A stretch of DNA of 49,476 nucleotides from Euryarchaeota archaeon UBA549 (lineage in GTDB: Archaea > Thermoplasmatota > Poseidoniia > Poseidoniales > Poseidoniaceae): the NCBI GenBank assembly GCA_002495645.1, contig DAGF01000091.1, positions 1 through 49,476 on the forward strand. Direction: 5' to 3'. Every line of letters begins with the position of its first letter. The stretch's first letter is position 1. The position numbers and the translations under genes are program-made. Shown here one piece after another: positions 1 through 7,375 of the stretch. The notes under the pieces are model-generated. The model searched no databases and had not been told where the DNA came from. It saw nothing but the letters and a program-made list of their open reading frames with translations.

Positions 1-33
1 CCTTTTGAGCCTTCACCTGTGCAGGACAGCGAA

Positions 34-1335
34 TCAAACGCAGTCAATAGTAGCATCACGGTCTGGACCGACACCCACGCTGGTGCACGGCACGCCCACC
101 AAGGCTTCGAGTTTCGCGATGTACTGTTGAGCGGCTGCAGGCAGGACAGCGATGCCTTTGCCTGATTCGTTGGCGTGAACAGCCATGGCCAGCCACTCGG
201 ATAGCGAGAGTTCGGGGAACCCTGGCATGGTGAGGTAGATGGGTTTGCAGCGGGCCAGGGCGGAGGCGGTGGAAGGCAGTTCCGTGATTTCCTTGCCATC
301 CAGTTCGTACGCCACGCAGATCTTGAGTTCCTCAAGCCCGCCCAAGACGTCCAGTTTTGTGAGGGCCAGACCGGTGAAGCCGTTGATGCGCTGTGCGTGG
401 CGCATGACCACGGCGTCAAACCAACCGCAGCGTCGCTTCCTGCCCGTAGTGGTTCCGAATTCATGACCCACTGTGCCCATGTGTTCACCCGCCTCGTCGT
501 CCAGTTCGGTGGGCATGGCGCCGTGGCCGACCCGGGTGATGTAGGCCTTGGTGATGCCAATGACATCCTTCACATGCCCAGGGTGGATACCGGCCCCATG
601 GGTGGCGTTGCCTCGCGAGGTAACTGACGAGGTGACGAAGGGGAAGGTGCCCTGGTCGATGTCCAGCAGGCAGCCTTGTGCGCCTTCGAGAATGACATGC
701 TCGCCCAGTTTCAGGGCGTTGTCGAGCATCAAGCCGGTGTTCGCAATGGAGCTTGCGTAATTCTCGTGAATCCATGCGATGTCGCCGGCCAAACCTTCAG
801 CTGAGACTCGTTCACCGGAACCGGCCGCTTCCAGGGATGCGTTCATGCGGGCCACCGTGGCGTTGATCCAGTCGTCGTCGCCAAGCACTTCGGCCACGTC
901 GCCAAAGCGAAGCCCGACACGGTTGATTTTGTCAGCGTAGGTGGGTCCGATGCCACGACCGGTGGTGCCGATTTTGGTGTCGAGACTGTCCATGTAGCGG
1001 TGGTAGGGGAGAATGATGTGGGCTCGCTCGCTGACAAAAAGGCGTTCACCACGGGGGTCTTCACCGGTGGTCTCTTTCCATCCGCTCAATTCCTTGTCGA
1101 GCACCCACGGGTCGATGACCATGCCATCGCCGAGCACCAGGTGGCATTCTTTGCGGGTAATGCCAGAAGGAAGCAGGTGGAACTTCAGCACCTGTTCACC
1201 GAGCACGACGGTGTGTCCAGCGTTGTTTCCACCTTGGAATCGGGCGACCCACGTGGCTTGTTCCGCCAATCGGTCAACCAATTTCCCTTTTCCTTCGTCG
1301 CCCCACTGAGCACCCAGAATCACGGTGGCTGGCAT
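34..1335 (-). CDS. purA: Adenylosuccinate synthetase
   Basis: This enzyme joins IMP and aspartate using GTP to give adenylosuccinate, the first committed step to AMP, in the cytoplasm. The N-terminus carries the family P-loop GAQWGDEGKGK, with Asp13 and, in NNAGHT, His41 at the positions known as catalytic in bacterial PurA. The C-terminal half has the TTGRKRRCGWFDAV aspartate/IMP-binding loop. The length of 433 residues is normal for the family. The start at 1335 (MPATVILG) is preferred because homologues begin right at this strand; an in-frame start at 1359 would add eight residues. It is divergent from the TFB gene. The family assignment is certain; only the start is open. Confidence 0.96.
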   Translation of the reverse strand: MPATVILGAQWGDEGKGKLVDRLAEQATWVARFQGGNNAGHTVVLGEQVLKFHLLPSGITRKECHLVLGDGMVIDPWVLDKELSGWKETTGEDPRGERLFVSERAHIILPYHRYMDSLDTKIGTTGRGIGPTYADKINRVGLRFGDVAEVLGDDDWINATVARMNASLEAAGSGERVSAEGLAGDIAWIHENYASSIANTGLMLDNALKLGEHVILEGAQGCLLDIDQGTFPFVTSSVTSRGNATHGAGIHPGHVKDVIGITKAYITRVGHGAMPTELDDEAGEHMGTVGHEFGTTTGRKRRCGWFDAVVMRHAQRINGFTGLALTKLDVLGGLEELKICVAYELDGKEITELPSTASALARCKPIYLTMPGFPELSLSEWLAMAVHANESGKGIAVLPAAAQQYIAKLEALVGVPCTSVGVGPDRDATIDCV

Positions 1336-1445
1336 CTCAATCCTCAAGTCGCTTGGCACCGCGGGACGCCTTTGAACCCTGTGATGCTGTTTGGTTCAAA
1401 TCCGTGGTCGGAGCGTGCAGAGCGCACCCATGAACAGGAACGACC

Positions 1446-1454
1446 GTTTATAAC
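1446..1454 (-). promoter_or_regulatory. TATA-like box, candidate purA promoter
   Basis: The minus strand reads GTTATAAAC here, a good archaeal TATA match. A start site about 25 bases downstream would fall near 1425, giving a leader of roughly 65-90 bases before purA. That is longer than for the other promoters in the window, so the assignment is tentative. Confidence 0.4.
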
Positions 1455-1547
1455 AAGAAACGTGAACTCACACATGAGGTACCCGATTTGTTCACAGGTC
1501 TAAACCGTGTATTGAGCGAGACCAAGTGTGTGCAAAGAAACCTCGGA

Positions 1548-1556
1548 TTTATATAA
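1548..1556 (+). promoter_or_regulatory. TATA box of the tfb gene
   Basis: TTTATATAA is the strongest TATA box in the window. A start site about 25 bases downstream (near 1577) would place the AAGGAG at 1578-1583 at the very 5' end of the mRNA, a few bases before the ATG at 1589. This supports the downstream start of the TFB gene. Confidence 0.6.
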
Positions 1557-1588
1557 CACAATGTTCCACTACTAAACAAGGAGTTGAG

Positions 1589-2602
1589 ATGATGAAACAA
1601 AAAAACGAGCCAACACAGGCCAAGACCGCAACGAGCCCAACCCTGCCCGGCATGACGCCTCACGACCATTCCCGCCGAACCCTCGAGGGCCACACTCGAC
1701 CCTGTGAAGAGTGCGGCGCCGTCAACTGGGATTTTGATATCTCCCGTGGTGAAATCACCTGCGGCGATTGTGGACTGGTGGCTGAGGAAAACGTCCCAGA
1801 CCCGGGCGCCGAATGGACCAACCGAGACAACGGTGAGGACCGGTCTCGTGTCGGTCGCCCCATGACCTACACCCTTGCTGATAAGGGCCTCAACACCACC
1901 ATCGATGTTCGCGACCTCAACACCGGTATTGCCTCCCGTCACGGCATGAGCTCCCAAGCCCGTCGAGACTGGCGACGCCGTCGTGTCATCGACGAACGCT
2001 CGAAGACTCGAAAGAGTCGTGAGCGAAACTTGGTGAAAGCCAACCAATTCATCCGTGACCGCTCTGGTCTGCCCGCACCGCTCCAAGAAGAGGCGGCCCG
2101 TCTCTACCGTCGCCTCTCCGGCGAAGGCTTCGTCACCGGTCGTTCCATCGCCGGCGTAACCGCTGCGTGCACCTACCTCGTCGCACGACAAGAAGGGTTG
2201 CCCCGCCAAATTCCCGACGTGGCTGAGGCCTATGACATCACTGAAAAGGACCTCTCCCGCTTGATTCGCCAGGTCTCTCGCCGCCTCAACATGCACAAAA
2301 TCACCGCACCTGACGAGTACTTTGACAAGTTCATGTCTGACCTCGGACTTGAACCCAGCATCCGAACCCCGCTTGACGAATTGTGGAGGACCATCCAACC
2401 GCACGACGATGTCTGGCAAGGAAAGAAACCGATGGGCGTGGCTGCCGCACTCATTTACAAGGCTGCCAACGATGCGGGAACGCCTCGCACCCAATCGGAA
2501 GTCTGTGCAGTGGCGAACGTCTCTGAGGTCACGCTGCGTGGTCTGCTTCGCATCATCGACGGACTGTTGGAGAAAATTCGTCAGTACCAGAACTTGCAGT
2601 GA
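1589..2602 (+). CDS. tfb: Transcription initiation factor B (TFIIB homologue)
   Basis: TFB bridges TBP on the promoter and RNA polymerase. The N-terminus has a zinc ribbon (CEECG, then CGDCG), followed by the B-finger/linker region (SRVGRPMTYTLADKGL) and two cyclin-like repeats ending in a helix-turn-helix that would read the BRE. The length of 337 residues is typical. I chose the ATG at 1589 because AAGGAG lies five bases upstream and a TATA box lies at 1548-1556; an upstream in-frame ATG at 1526 precedes that TATA box and is unlikely. The next ATG at 1592 is equally compatible with the SD. A small zinc-binding protein follows 40 bases downstream and may be cotranscribed. Many archaea have several TFBs, so whether this is the general factor cannot be told. 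Confidence 0.95.
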   Translation: MMKQKNEPTQAKTATSPTLPGMTPHDHSRRTLEGHTRPCEECGAVNWDFDISRGEITCGDCGLVAEENVPDPGAEWTNRDNGEDRSRVGRPMTYTLADKGLNTTIDVRDLNTGIASRHGMSSQARRDWRRRRVIDERSKTRKSRERNLVKANQFIRDRSGLPAPLQEEAARLYRRLSGEGFVTGRSIAGVTAACTYLVARQEGLPRQIPDVAEAYDITEKDLSRLIRQVSRRLNMHKITAPDEYFDKFMSDLGLEPSIRTPLDELWRTIQPHDDVWQGKKPMGVAAALIYKAANDAGTPRTQSEVCAVANVSEVTLRGLLRIIDGLLEKIRQYQNLQ

Positions 2603-2642
2603 GCGAGGCAACCTTCATGAACGGGGCCTGCAAGCCCTCTGC

Positions 2643-2918
2643 ATGGGATTCAAGGCGAAGGCGCGCAAGCACAAGAAAGACGCCGGTGAGGATCAGAAGA
2701 AAACCAAATCCAGCGCCAAAGAAGGCGAACTGCCATGCGGCGTGAAAGGCTGCGATAACTTCGCAGACAAATCCTTTGGCGGACGTTCACTCTCAGTTGA
2801 CGACGCCATCGAAATGTGGGGCTCCAACGGCTACGAAATGCGGAAGGGACGTGTGCGCGTCTGCAAATCTTGCTACCGAAAGTGGAAGAAGGAAAACAAG
2901 AACGACGAAATGTACTGA
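2643..2918 (+). CDS. Small basic zinc-binding protein, unknown function
   Basis: This 91-residue protein is not assigned to a named family. Residues 1-30 are very Lys-rich and probably disordered. The core has C32-x4-C37 and C74-x2-C77, which could bind one zinc ion, separated by a segment with a predicted helix (SVDDAIEMWGSNGYEMRKG). The C-terminus is again Lys-rich. Basic ends around a zinc site suggest nucleic acid or ribosome binding, which is inference. It starts 40 bases after the TFB stop with no clear TATA box between them, so readthrough from tfb is likely. Codon use matches the neighbours, and the long clean frame supports a real gene. Confidence 0.72.
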   Translation: MGFKAKARKHKKDAGEDQKKTKSSAKEGELPCGVKGCDNFADKSFGGRSLSVDDAIEMWGSNGYEMRKGRVRVCKSCYRKWKKENKNDEMY

Positions 2919-2986
2919 TGTTCACTTTCACTTTCTCCCGTTGGGTGTGAAAAAGTAAGGTGTACCTCCAGCACTTCATTCACCCC

Positions 2987-3550
2987 ATGAATCAACGTAC
3001 AATTGTCCGCAGTCTCACGACAAACGACGGCACACTGGTCGCCATGAACGACGGTGTTGTCTCGTGGAAACCACGTGAAGGCCGAGCGACGAGGACCAAA
3101 CTCGAAGGCTTGCCGACCGTTCTTCTCGCCATGCGCGGGCCAATGGGCCCCGTTGACGCAACGGCCATCGGATGCGCCGACGGTAATGTCGTCGTCCTGA
3201 CCATACCCCGTTTGGAAACCGTTGCGAAGTTCTCCCTCAATTCTGGAAGCATACGGGCATTGACGCTGGTTGATGAGGGCGGCCTCCACTTTCTTGTCGG
3301 TACGCAACACGGCGCTGTCTGGTCAGTGTGCGACGGGCGAGCAAAGCGATGCATCCACGAATTTACCATTGACGGCCCAGTCTCAAGCCTCCACATCGAA
3401 GGCGAGCGAGTGCATGTCCGCAGCGGCTGGATGCATCACGTTCGAACACTGGACGGAACTTCCCATGATGTTGAAAACACGGCTGCAGCCTACCGCGTAA
3501 AACGGCAGAAGCGGCTCAGTCAAACGTATTTCATGCCCTATCCGGCTTAG
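2987..3550 (+). CDS. Hypothetical beta-propeller-like protein
   Basis: The protein has 187 residues, no signal peptide and no membrane segment. It contains repeated short beta-strand-rich units of the type DGTLVAMNDGVVSW, ADGNVVVLTI, LVGTQHGAVWSVCDG and SSLHIEGERVHVRSG, spaced about 40 residues apart. This resembles WD40/quinoprotein blades, but there are only about four, too few for a closed propeller, so it may oligomerise or be a shortened form. The C-terminus is basic. I chose ATG 2987; an in-frame GTG at 2960 would add nine residues. Its stop overlaps the last bases of the convergent gene at 3547-4323. No function is proposed. Confidence 0.65.
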   Translation: MNQRTIVRSLTTNDGTLVAMNDGVVSWKPREGRATRTKLEGLPTVLLAMRGPMGPVDATAIGCADGNVVVLTIPRLETVAKFSLNSGSIRALTLVDEGGLHFLVGTQHGAVWSVCDGRAKRCIHEFTIDGPVSSLHIEGERVHVRSGWMHHVRTLDGTSHDVENTAAAYRVKRQKRLSQTYFMPYPA

Positions 3551-4323
3551 ACCGTTTCGTGTTCTTCAAGCGGCCATGGCGTACGCGGCGTTAACCAAAC
3601 GGCTGTTGGGGCTGGTCGGTCCCACGAGGATGGTGGTCGACCTTCGTTGTTCACGGCCTCTTCGTGGAAGGCGAGATGCCGGTCAAGCACCTCCTGAACA
3701 TGTTCCGCTCCACGAATGGCTGGACCTTGCAACGGCACGATGGAGGTCAGGTTTAGCCGCTTCATGCGTTTGATGCTGGCGATGACATCGATCAAGGAGC
3801 CACCGGGAAGGTCCCAACGGGTCGGACGGTCAGCCCTCGGAATGAGTGCTCCCACGACCAATGTGGAGAGGTGAGGTATGTGAAAACCCATCCCTTCACT
3901 GGCATGGCCGGGGAGATGGATGGAAACCACTTCGCCACCGCCCATGGGAAAAACATCCTCTTCGCTCAATCCCTCGGTGGCCGTACGGGGCATGTCTGAG
4001 TCGTAGCGATTGGCCCATGTCGTGAAAAAATCGCCCGTCTCAAGGGCGGCTTGGCCATCGGCGTGAATGTGAACAGGAACGCCCCCGAAGGCCTCGGCAA
4101 CATGGGCGGCACCACCCGATACTGGAAAGCGTCGTGAGGTCAAGAGAATGCGGTCCAAGCGCTCATCGCCCAATTGGCCAGTGACTCGTTCGACCTGCAG
4201 GGCCTGGTACCATGAAGTTCCTGCATTGATGAGAAGATGGCCTAACGACCCTGAGACAAGAACAACGTTCCCGTCGTGATGGATGCCCGGCAACCTCACG
4301 ACCTTCATGGGATGCCCATTCAT
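3547..4323 (-). CDS. Metallo-beta-lactamase-fold protein lacking metal ligands
   Basis: The 258-residue protein follows the metallo-beta-lactamase hydrolase layout: an N-terminal strand pair (NVVLVSGSLGHLLINAGTS), a region aligning with the HxHxDH motif, then HLPGHASEGMGFH and a late PLQGPAI. The expected THxHxDHxGG is instead T62-SRRFPVS-GG, so all its metal-binding His/Asp residues are missing. His140 of the PGH motif remains. The bridging Asp appears replaced by Ala159 and the final His by Gln199. The fold is therefore probably kept while classical zinc hydrolysis is lost; it could be a binding or regulatory protein. It is divergent from rpl40e and its 3' end overlaps the convergent propeller-like gene by four bases. 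The fold call is good, the role unknown. Confidence 0.75.
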   Translation of the reverse strand: MNGHPMKVVRLPGIHHDGNVVLVSGSLGHLLINAGTSWYQALQVERVTGQLGDERLDRILLTSRRFPVSGGAAHVAEAFGGVPVHIHADGQAALETGDFFTTWANRYDSDMPRTATEGLSEEDVFPMGGGEVVSIHLPGHASEGMGFHIPHLSTLVVGALIPRADRPTRWDLPGGSLIDVIASIKRMKRLNLTSIVPLQGPAIRGAEHVQEVLDRHLAFHEEAVNNEGRPPSSWDRPAPTAVWLTPRTPWPLEEHETV

Positions 4324-4361
4324 CGGTCAACCTTGAACATACCCAAAGCAGGTGGTTGCGG

Positions 4362-4368
4362 TTAAATA
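4362..4368 (+). promoter_or_regulatory. TATA box of rpl40e
   Basis: TTAAATA is centred 25 bases before the ATG of the L40e gene, predicting a leaderless mRNA that starts at or next to the start codon. Confidence 0.55.
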
Positions 4369-4389
4369 GGGGAATTCGGTCGCCCCATC

Positions 4390-4539
4390 ATGGCACGATT
4401 CCCCGAGGCAGAAGCCCGCTTGCTTCACCGCAAGATTTGCATGCGCTGCAACGCACGCAACGCTGTTCGTGCTACTCGCTGCCGAAAGTGCGGCTACAAG
4501 GGACTGCGTCCCAAGAACATCGAGCGCAAGGGTAACTGA
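4390..4539 (+). CDS. rpl40e: 50S ribosomal protein L40e
   Basis: This 49-residue protein of the large ribosomal subunit begins MARFPEAEARLLHRKICMRC and carries a zinc ribbon with C17-x2-C20 and C31-x2-C34, followed by GYKGLRPKNIERKGN. Sequence, cysteine spacing and length match archaeal L40e. It has no Shine-Dalgarno sequence; a TATA-like TTAAATA centred 25 bases upstream of the ATG suggests leaderless translation. The stop lies five bases from the stop of the convergent prepilin peptidase gene. Confidence is high despite its small size. Confidence 0.95.
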   Translation: MARFPEAEARLLHRKICMRCNARNAVRATRCRKCGYKGLRPKNIERKGN

Positions 4540-4544
4540 TGACG

Positions 4545-5540
4545 CTACCCAATCCACTGCATCAAGAGGGTTGTTGGGTCTCCAAACAACACCAGCGGAA
4601 GCACGGCCGGGAACAAGAAGACCAACAGCGGCATTTTGTGGCTGACCCATACCCTTTCCACGCCAAGAGATGAAAGACGCTGGAGGTGTTCGGCGAGCGC
4701 CTCCTTGGTTGGTGTTTTTCGAGGGGCCCGTGTCGCATGAACGACACGTTCCTCACCGCTTGGCATGACCATCGTGTCGCTCAAAACCCACACGTGCCGG
4801 TGAGGCACCTCGCCCACGGCCATCATGGATGCATGCCAGGCCAAGCGGAGGTCGCCAAATCCTCGCACATCTCCCCGCTTGAGATTGACAGCGAGCATGA
4901 CAACGGGAATGAACAAGAACGCGAGGCCACCCCAAATCAGCAAGGCGATGCTGACAGGTAAGGCCACGACGGCACCCTCACCCATGCTGCTGAAGGGAAG
5001 CGGGACCGAGGCCCAAGTTGGAAACATCAACGTGACCCACATCAAGGCCTTGGCGTCGGCACCACCGTGCAAAAGGCGGAGGCGCCAGGCAACATCAATG
5101 AACAAAATCACCAAGAGCAGTGAAGCTGTTCGCCACCACAACATGCCGAGACCGTCCCCGTCATCCAACACCACCTCGAGGGGTGTGGTCGCTTGGTACT
5201 GCACCGCACCAGCAACCAAGCCAATCATACTCGCTCCGTACCAAAACAGGAATGTTCTGTCCATCCAAGAGCCGCTCAAAGCGTCCTTGATGGTCGGTCG
5301 GCCGAACACAGAAACGCTGGCATAAGCGATGACGGCTGAAGCGGTCAGGTAGATGGTCCAGTCTGCTCCTTGCACCATCAAATCCAGCGCCCAGATGAAG
5401 ATGGCGGGTTTCGCCCAGACAATCCAATGTTCATTCGCAACTCTGCGCGTCTTATGGTCCATCCACGCTGCCCAGCCCATGCCGAGGAGAAGAACGGCGA
5501 CCCGTGTCCATCCCAAGATGGCCTCGTTGGTCGCTTGCAT
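4545..5540 (-). CDS. Archaeal prepilin/preflagellin peptidase (A24 family)
   Basis: This is a membrane aspartic protease of 331 residues that would cleave class III signal peptides of archaellins and type IV pilins on the cytoplasmic face. The two catalytic aspartates are visible: Asp28 in AAWMDHKTRRVANEHW after the first helix, and Asp162 in the GxHyD motif HGGADAK. About six to seven hydrophobic helices are present. The segment around residues 230-300, ending VERVWVSHKMPLLVFLFP, matches what I recall as the archaeal A24 type II C-terminal domain, which explains the length beyond FlaK-type enzymes (about 230 residues). It is divergent from the UPF0147 gene and shares an AT-rich box with it. 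No pilin genes are adjacent. Confidence 0.87.
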   Translation of the reverse strand: MQATNEAILGWTRVAVLLLGMGWAAWMDHKTRRVANEHWIVWAKPAIFIWALDLMVQGADWTIYLTASAVIAYASVSVFGRPTIKDALSGSWMDRTFLFWYGASMIGLVAGAVQYQATTPLEVVLDDGDGLGMLWWRTASLLLVILFIDVAWRLRLLHGGADAKALMWVTLMFPTWASVPLPFSSMGEGAVVALPVSIALLIWGGLAFLFIPVVMLAVNLKRGDVRGFGDLRLAWHASMMAVGEVPHRHVWVLSDTMVMPSGEERVVHATRAPRKTPTKEALAEHLQRLSSLGVERVWVSHKMPLLVFLFPAVLPLVLFGDPTTLLMQWIG

Positions 5541-5561
5541 GGATGAACCACAGCGGCCATC

Positions 5562-5569
5562 AATTTAAA
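5562..5569. promoter_or_regulatory. Shared near-palindromic TATA box of two divergent genes
   Basis: AATTTAAA reads as a TATA box on both strands. Its centre is about 25 bases before the ATG of the minus-strand prepilin peptidase (5540), fitting a leaderless start. On the plus strand it predicts a start site near 5591, giving a short leader that contains AAGGTGAG (5603-5610) before the ATG at 5615. Confidence 0.5.
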
Positions 5570-5614
5570 GACGGCCACCGACCAGCCGTCTTTGCGTGCA
5601 ACAAGGTGAGTACC

Positions 5615-5881
5615 ATGGACATCGAAGAACGATTAGAACAAGTTGCGTCCGTCATCAATCAAATTGACGACCCCAAAGTCCCACGAAACATCCGCCGACA
5701 GGCCAAAGAAGCCTGTGAAAACTGGCTGCTGAACAAAGGCCGACAACTGGATGTTCGCATCGCCATGGCTCAATCAAAACTGGAGGAACTGTACGAGGAC
5801 CCCAACATTCCACCCGAGTTCGGCACGCTGATCTTGACCATCAACACCGAACTTGAGCGCATTCTTACCGAAGTGCTCTGA
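5615..5881 (+). CDS. UPF0147 family protein
   Basis: This is an 88-residue, all-helical, acidic protein of a family conserved in archaea and still without a defined role. The family hallmarks VPRNIRRQAKEA (about residues 26-37), the EDPNIPPEF segment and the LILTINTELE C-terminus are present. The ATG at 5615 is preceded by AAGGTGAG, four bases upstream, a clear ribosome binding site. A longer in-frame reading from 5504 runs into the divergent gene and lacks such a site. The length is normal for the family. No function is proposed. Confidence 0.88.
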   Translation: MDIEERLEQVASVINQIDDPKVPRNIRRQAKEACENWLLNKGRQLDVRIAMAQSKLEELYEDPNIPPEFGTLILTINTELERILTEVL

Positions 5882-5882
5882 A

Positions 5883-7352
5883 TCACTCTTCTTCCTCTTC
5901 TTCGTCGCTGAAGGCGAAAACGAGGCGGCCGAGGAATAATCGCTCTTTGACGCTGAGTTTGCCCTCCGTAACGATGGCTTCGAATTGCTCATCCCAGTCC
6001 TCGCCGTCATGCATATGGTCAATACCGATTCGAATCAATGCAATTTGGTCAACACTCAAGCGACCTCTCCGCAGGGCGTATTCGGCCGCAATGCGAGCTG
6101 AGATGAGTTTCACCTGCTCGTCGGTGTAGCCCAGAACAGTTTGCAGTTCATTGAGCATGCGCTCCTCATAGGCCGTGATTCGGCCGTCTTTGATGGCCTC
6201 GCGCCATGCCTCTTCCAAGGTCGGCGCACGTTCTGAAAGAAGGATGGCCAGGGGGCGGGTGGCATCGATGTTCTCGAGAACAATTTTCAAAATGACCACG
6301 AGCGGGATGGAGAGAATCATGCCAATGATGCCCCAAACCCAGAAGGAAAAGGCCGTGACCACCAGGAGAAGCACAGGTGAGATGTCGAGCGCTCGACCGG
6401 CCCATCGTGTTTCGATGATGTTACCCCAAAGTTGCTGATTGGTCAAGAGGAGGACCGTGAGCAGCACCAGCATTGCAGGGTCAAGAAGGATAAATCCAAG
6501 CAGAATCGGTGGAATTGTGGCCAATAAGGAACCGATGTAGGGGACATAGTTCAGCAGGAAGGTGAGCAACGCCCAGGTGAACCAGAGGTCGATGCCGAAC
6601 ACCAGCATGACCAATCCTGCACAGACACCTGTACCAAAACCGACACCGGTCTTGACCACCACATAGGTGTTGACACTGGCTTCAATTTGGTCGCGAATCA
6701 TGTGGACGCGTTCACTTGCTCCACCGGGATAAGCCCGTTCAATCCGTCCCGGGAGCAAACTGGCTTCAAAGATGATGAACAGCAGGAAAAAGAGGACGGT
6801 GATTCCGGTGATGAAGAACATCCCAACGCTCGAGAGCAATCCGTTAAGGGCCTCGGAAATCCCAGAACCCTCATCAAGCAAGCCCATGCTTGCCAGGTCG
6901 TCATCAAGGGTCCCCTCAACGGTTGCACCTGCATCCAAGAGCGACTTACCAACCACGGGCATCTCCTTTAGGTCGGACCAACGTTCGTCGAGCAAGAGGG
7001 TGTACTCATCCATGCGCTCCTCGTCGGAGAGAAAATTATCCGCTTGCTGATAAGCGAAGAAACCCGCACTCAACACAATCAAAATCGCCAGCATGAGCAT
7101 GGTGATGTACGACAGCATGATGGGGAAACCCTTCTTTGAGAGGGCGTCAGCTCCAGGCTTCAAAACAAAATAGATACCAAGAGCGATGAACAATGGCTGA
7201 AGCACATCAATGAGTTGAATCAACCAGACGGTAACCAACGTCATGATGACCGCAGCATGAGATAGCACCGTCAGCCGATTACGGAATTGCTGACCCGTCC
7301 ATGCCGAAGACTCAGTCTCCATAACCCTAGCCTGCACGGCTTTGGTTTTCAA
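5883..7352 (-). CDS. AI-2E (PerM/YdiK-like) family permease with C-terminal helical extension
   Basis: The first 350 or so residues of this 489-residue protein form an AI-2E-family membrane protein: helices near the N-terminus (SHAAVIMTLVTVWLIQLIDV, PLFIALGIYFVLKPG), a soluble section, and the conserved C-terminal helices with FLLNYVPYIGSLLATIPP and the NQQLWGNIIETRWAGRALDISP loop. Transport substrates in this family are mostly unproven; one characterised group is Na+/H+ antiporters. Residues from about 360 to 475 are soluble and helical (KDGRITAYEERMLNELQTVLGYT, later TEGKLSVKERLFLGRLV) and look like a TerB/tellurite-resistance-type module, ending in a run of Glu. It begins 23 bases after the MFS stop, so cotranscription is likely. 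A second ATG at 7322 would remove ten residues. Confidence 0.85.
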   Translation of the reverse strand: MKTKAVQARVMETESSAWTGQQFRNRLTVLSHAAVIMTLVTVWLIQLIDVLQPLFIALGIYFVLKPGADALSKKGFPIMLSYITMLMLAILIVLSAGFFAYQQADNFLSDEERMDEYTLLLDERWSDLKEMPVVGKSLLDAGATVEGTLDDDLASMGLLDEGSGISEALNGLLSSVGMFFITGITVLFFLLFIIFEASLLPGRIERAYPGGASERVHMIRDQIEASVNTYVVVKTGVGFGTGVCAGLVMLVFGIDLWFTWALLTFLLNYVPYIGSLLATIPPILLGFILLDPAMLVLLTVLLLTNQQLWGNIIETRWAGRALDISPVLLLVVTAFSFWVWGIIGMILSIPLVVILKIVLENIDATRPLAILLSERAPTLEEAWREAIKDGRITAYEERMLNELQTVLGYTDEQVKLISARIAAEYALRRGRLSVDQIALIRIGIDHMHDGEDWDEQFEAIVTEGKLSVKERLFLGRLVFAFSDEEEEEE

Positions 7353-7375
7353 AACATCTCCAACAGAAAAACGGC

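Noticed and set aside
1391..1405. TGGTTCAAATCCGTG, resembling a tRNA T-loop
   Set aside because: The flanking bases do not form a 5-base T-stem, and no D-arm, anticodon arm or acceptor stem can be built around it.
1448..2611. Long open frame on the minus strand opposite tfb (387 codons)
   Set aside because: It is antisense to a clear TFB gene and has no recognisable domain; it arises from codon bias on the coding strand.
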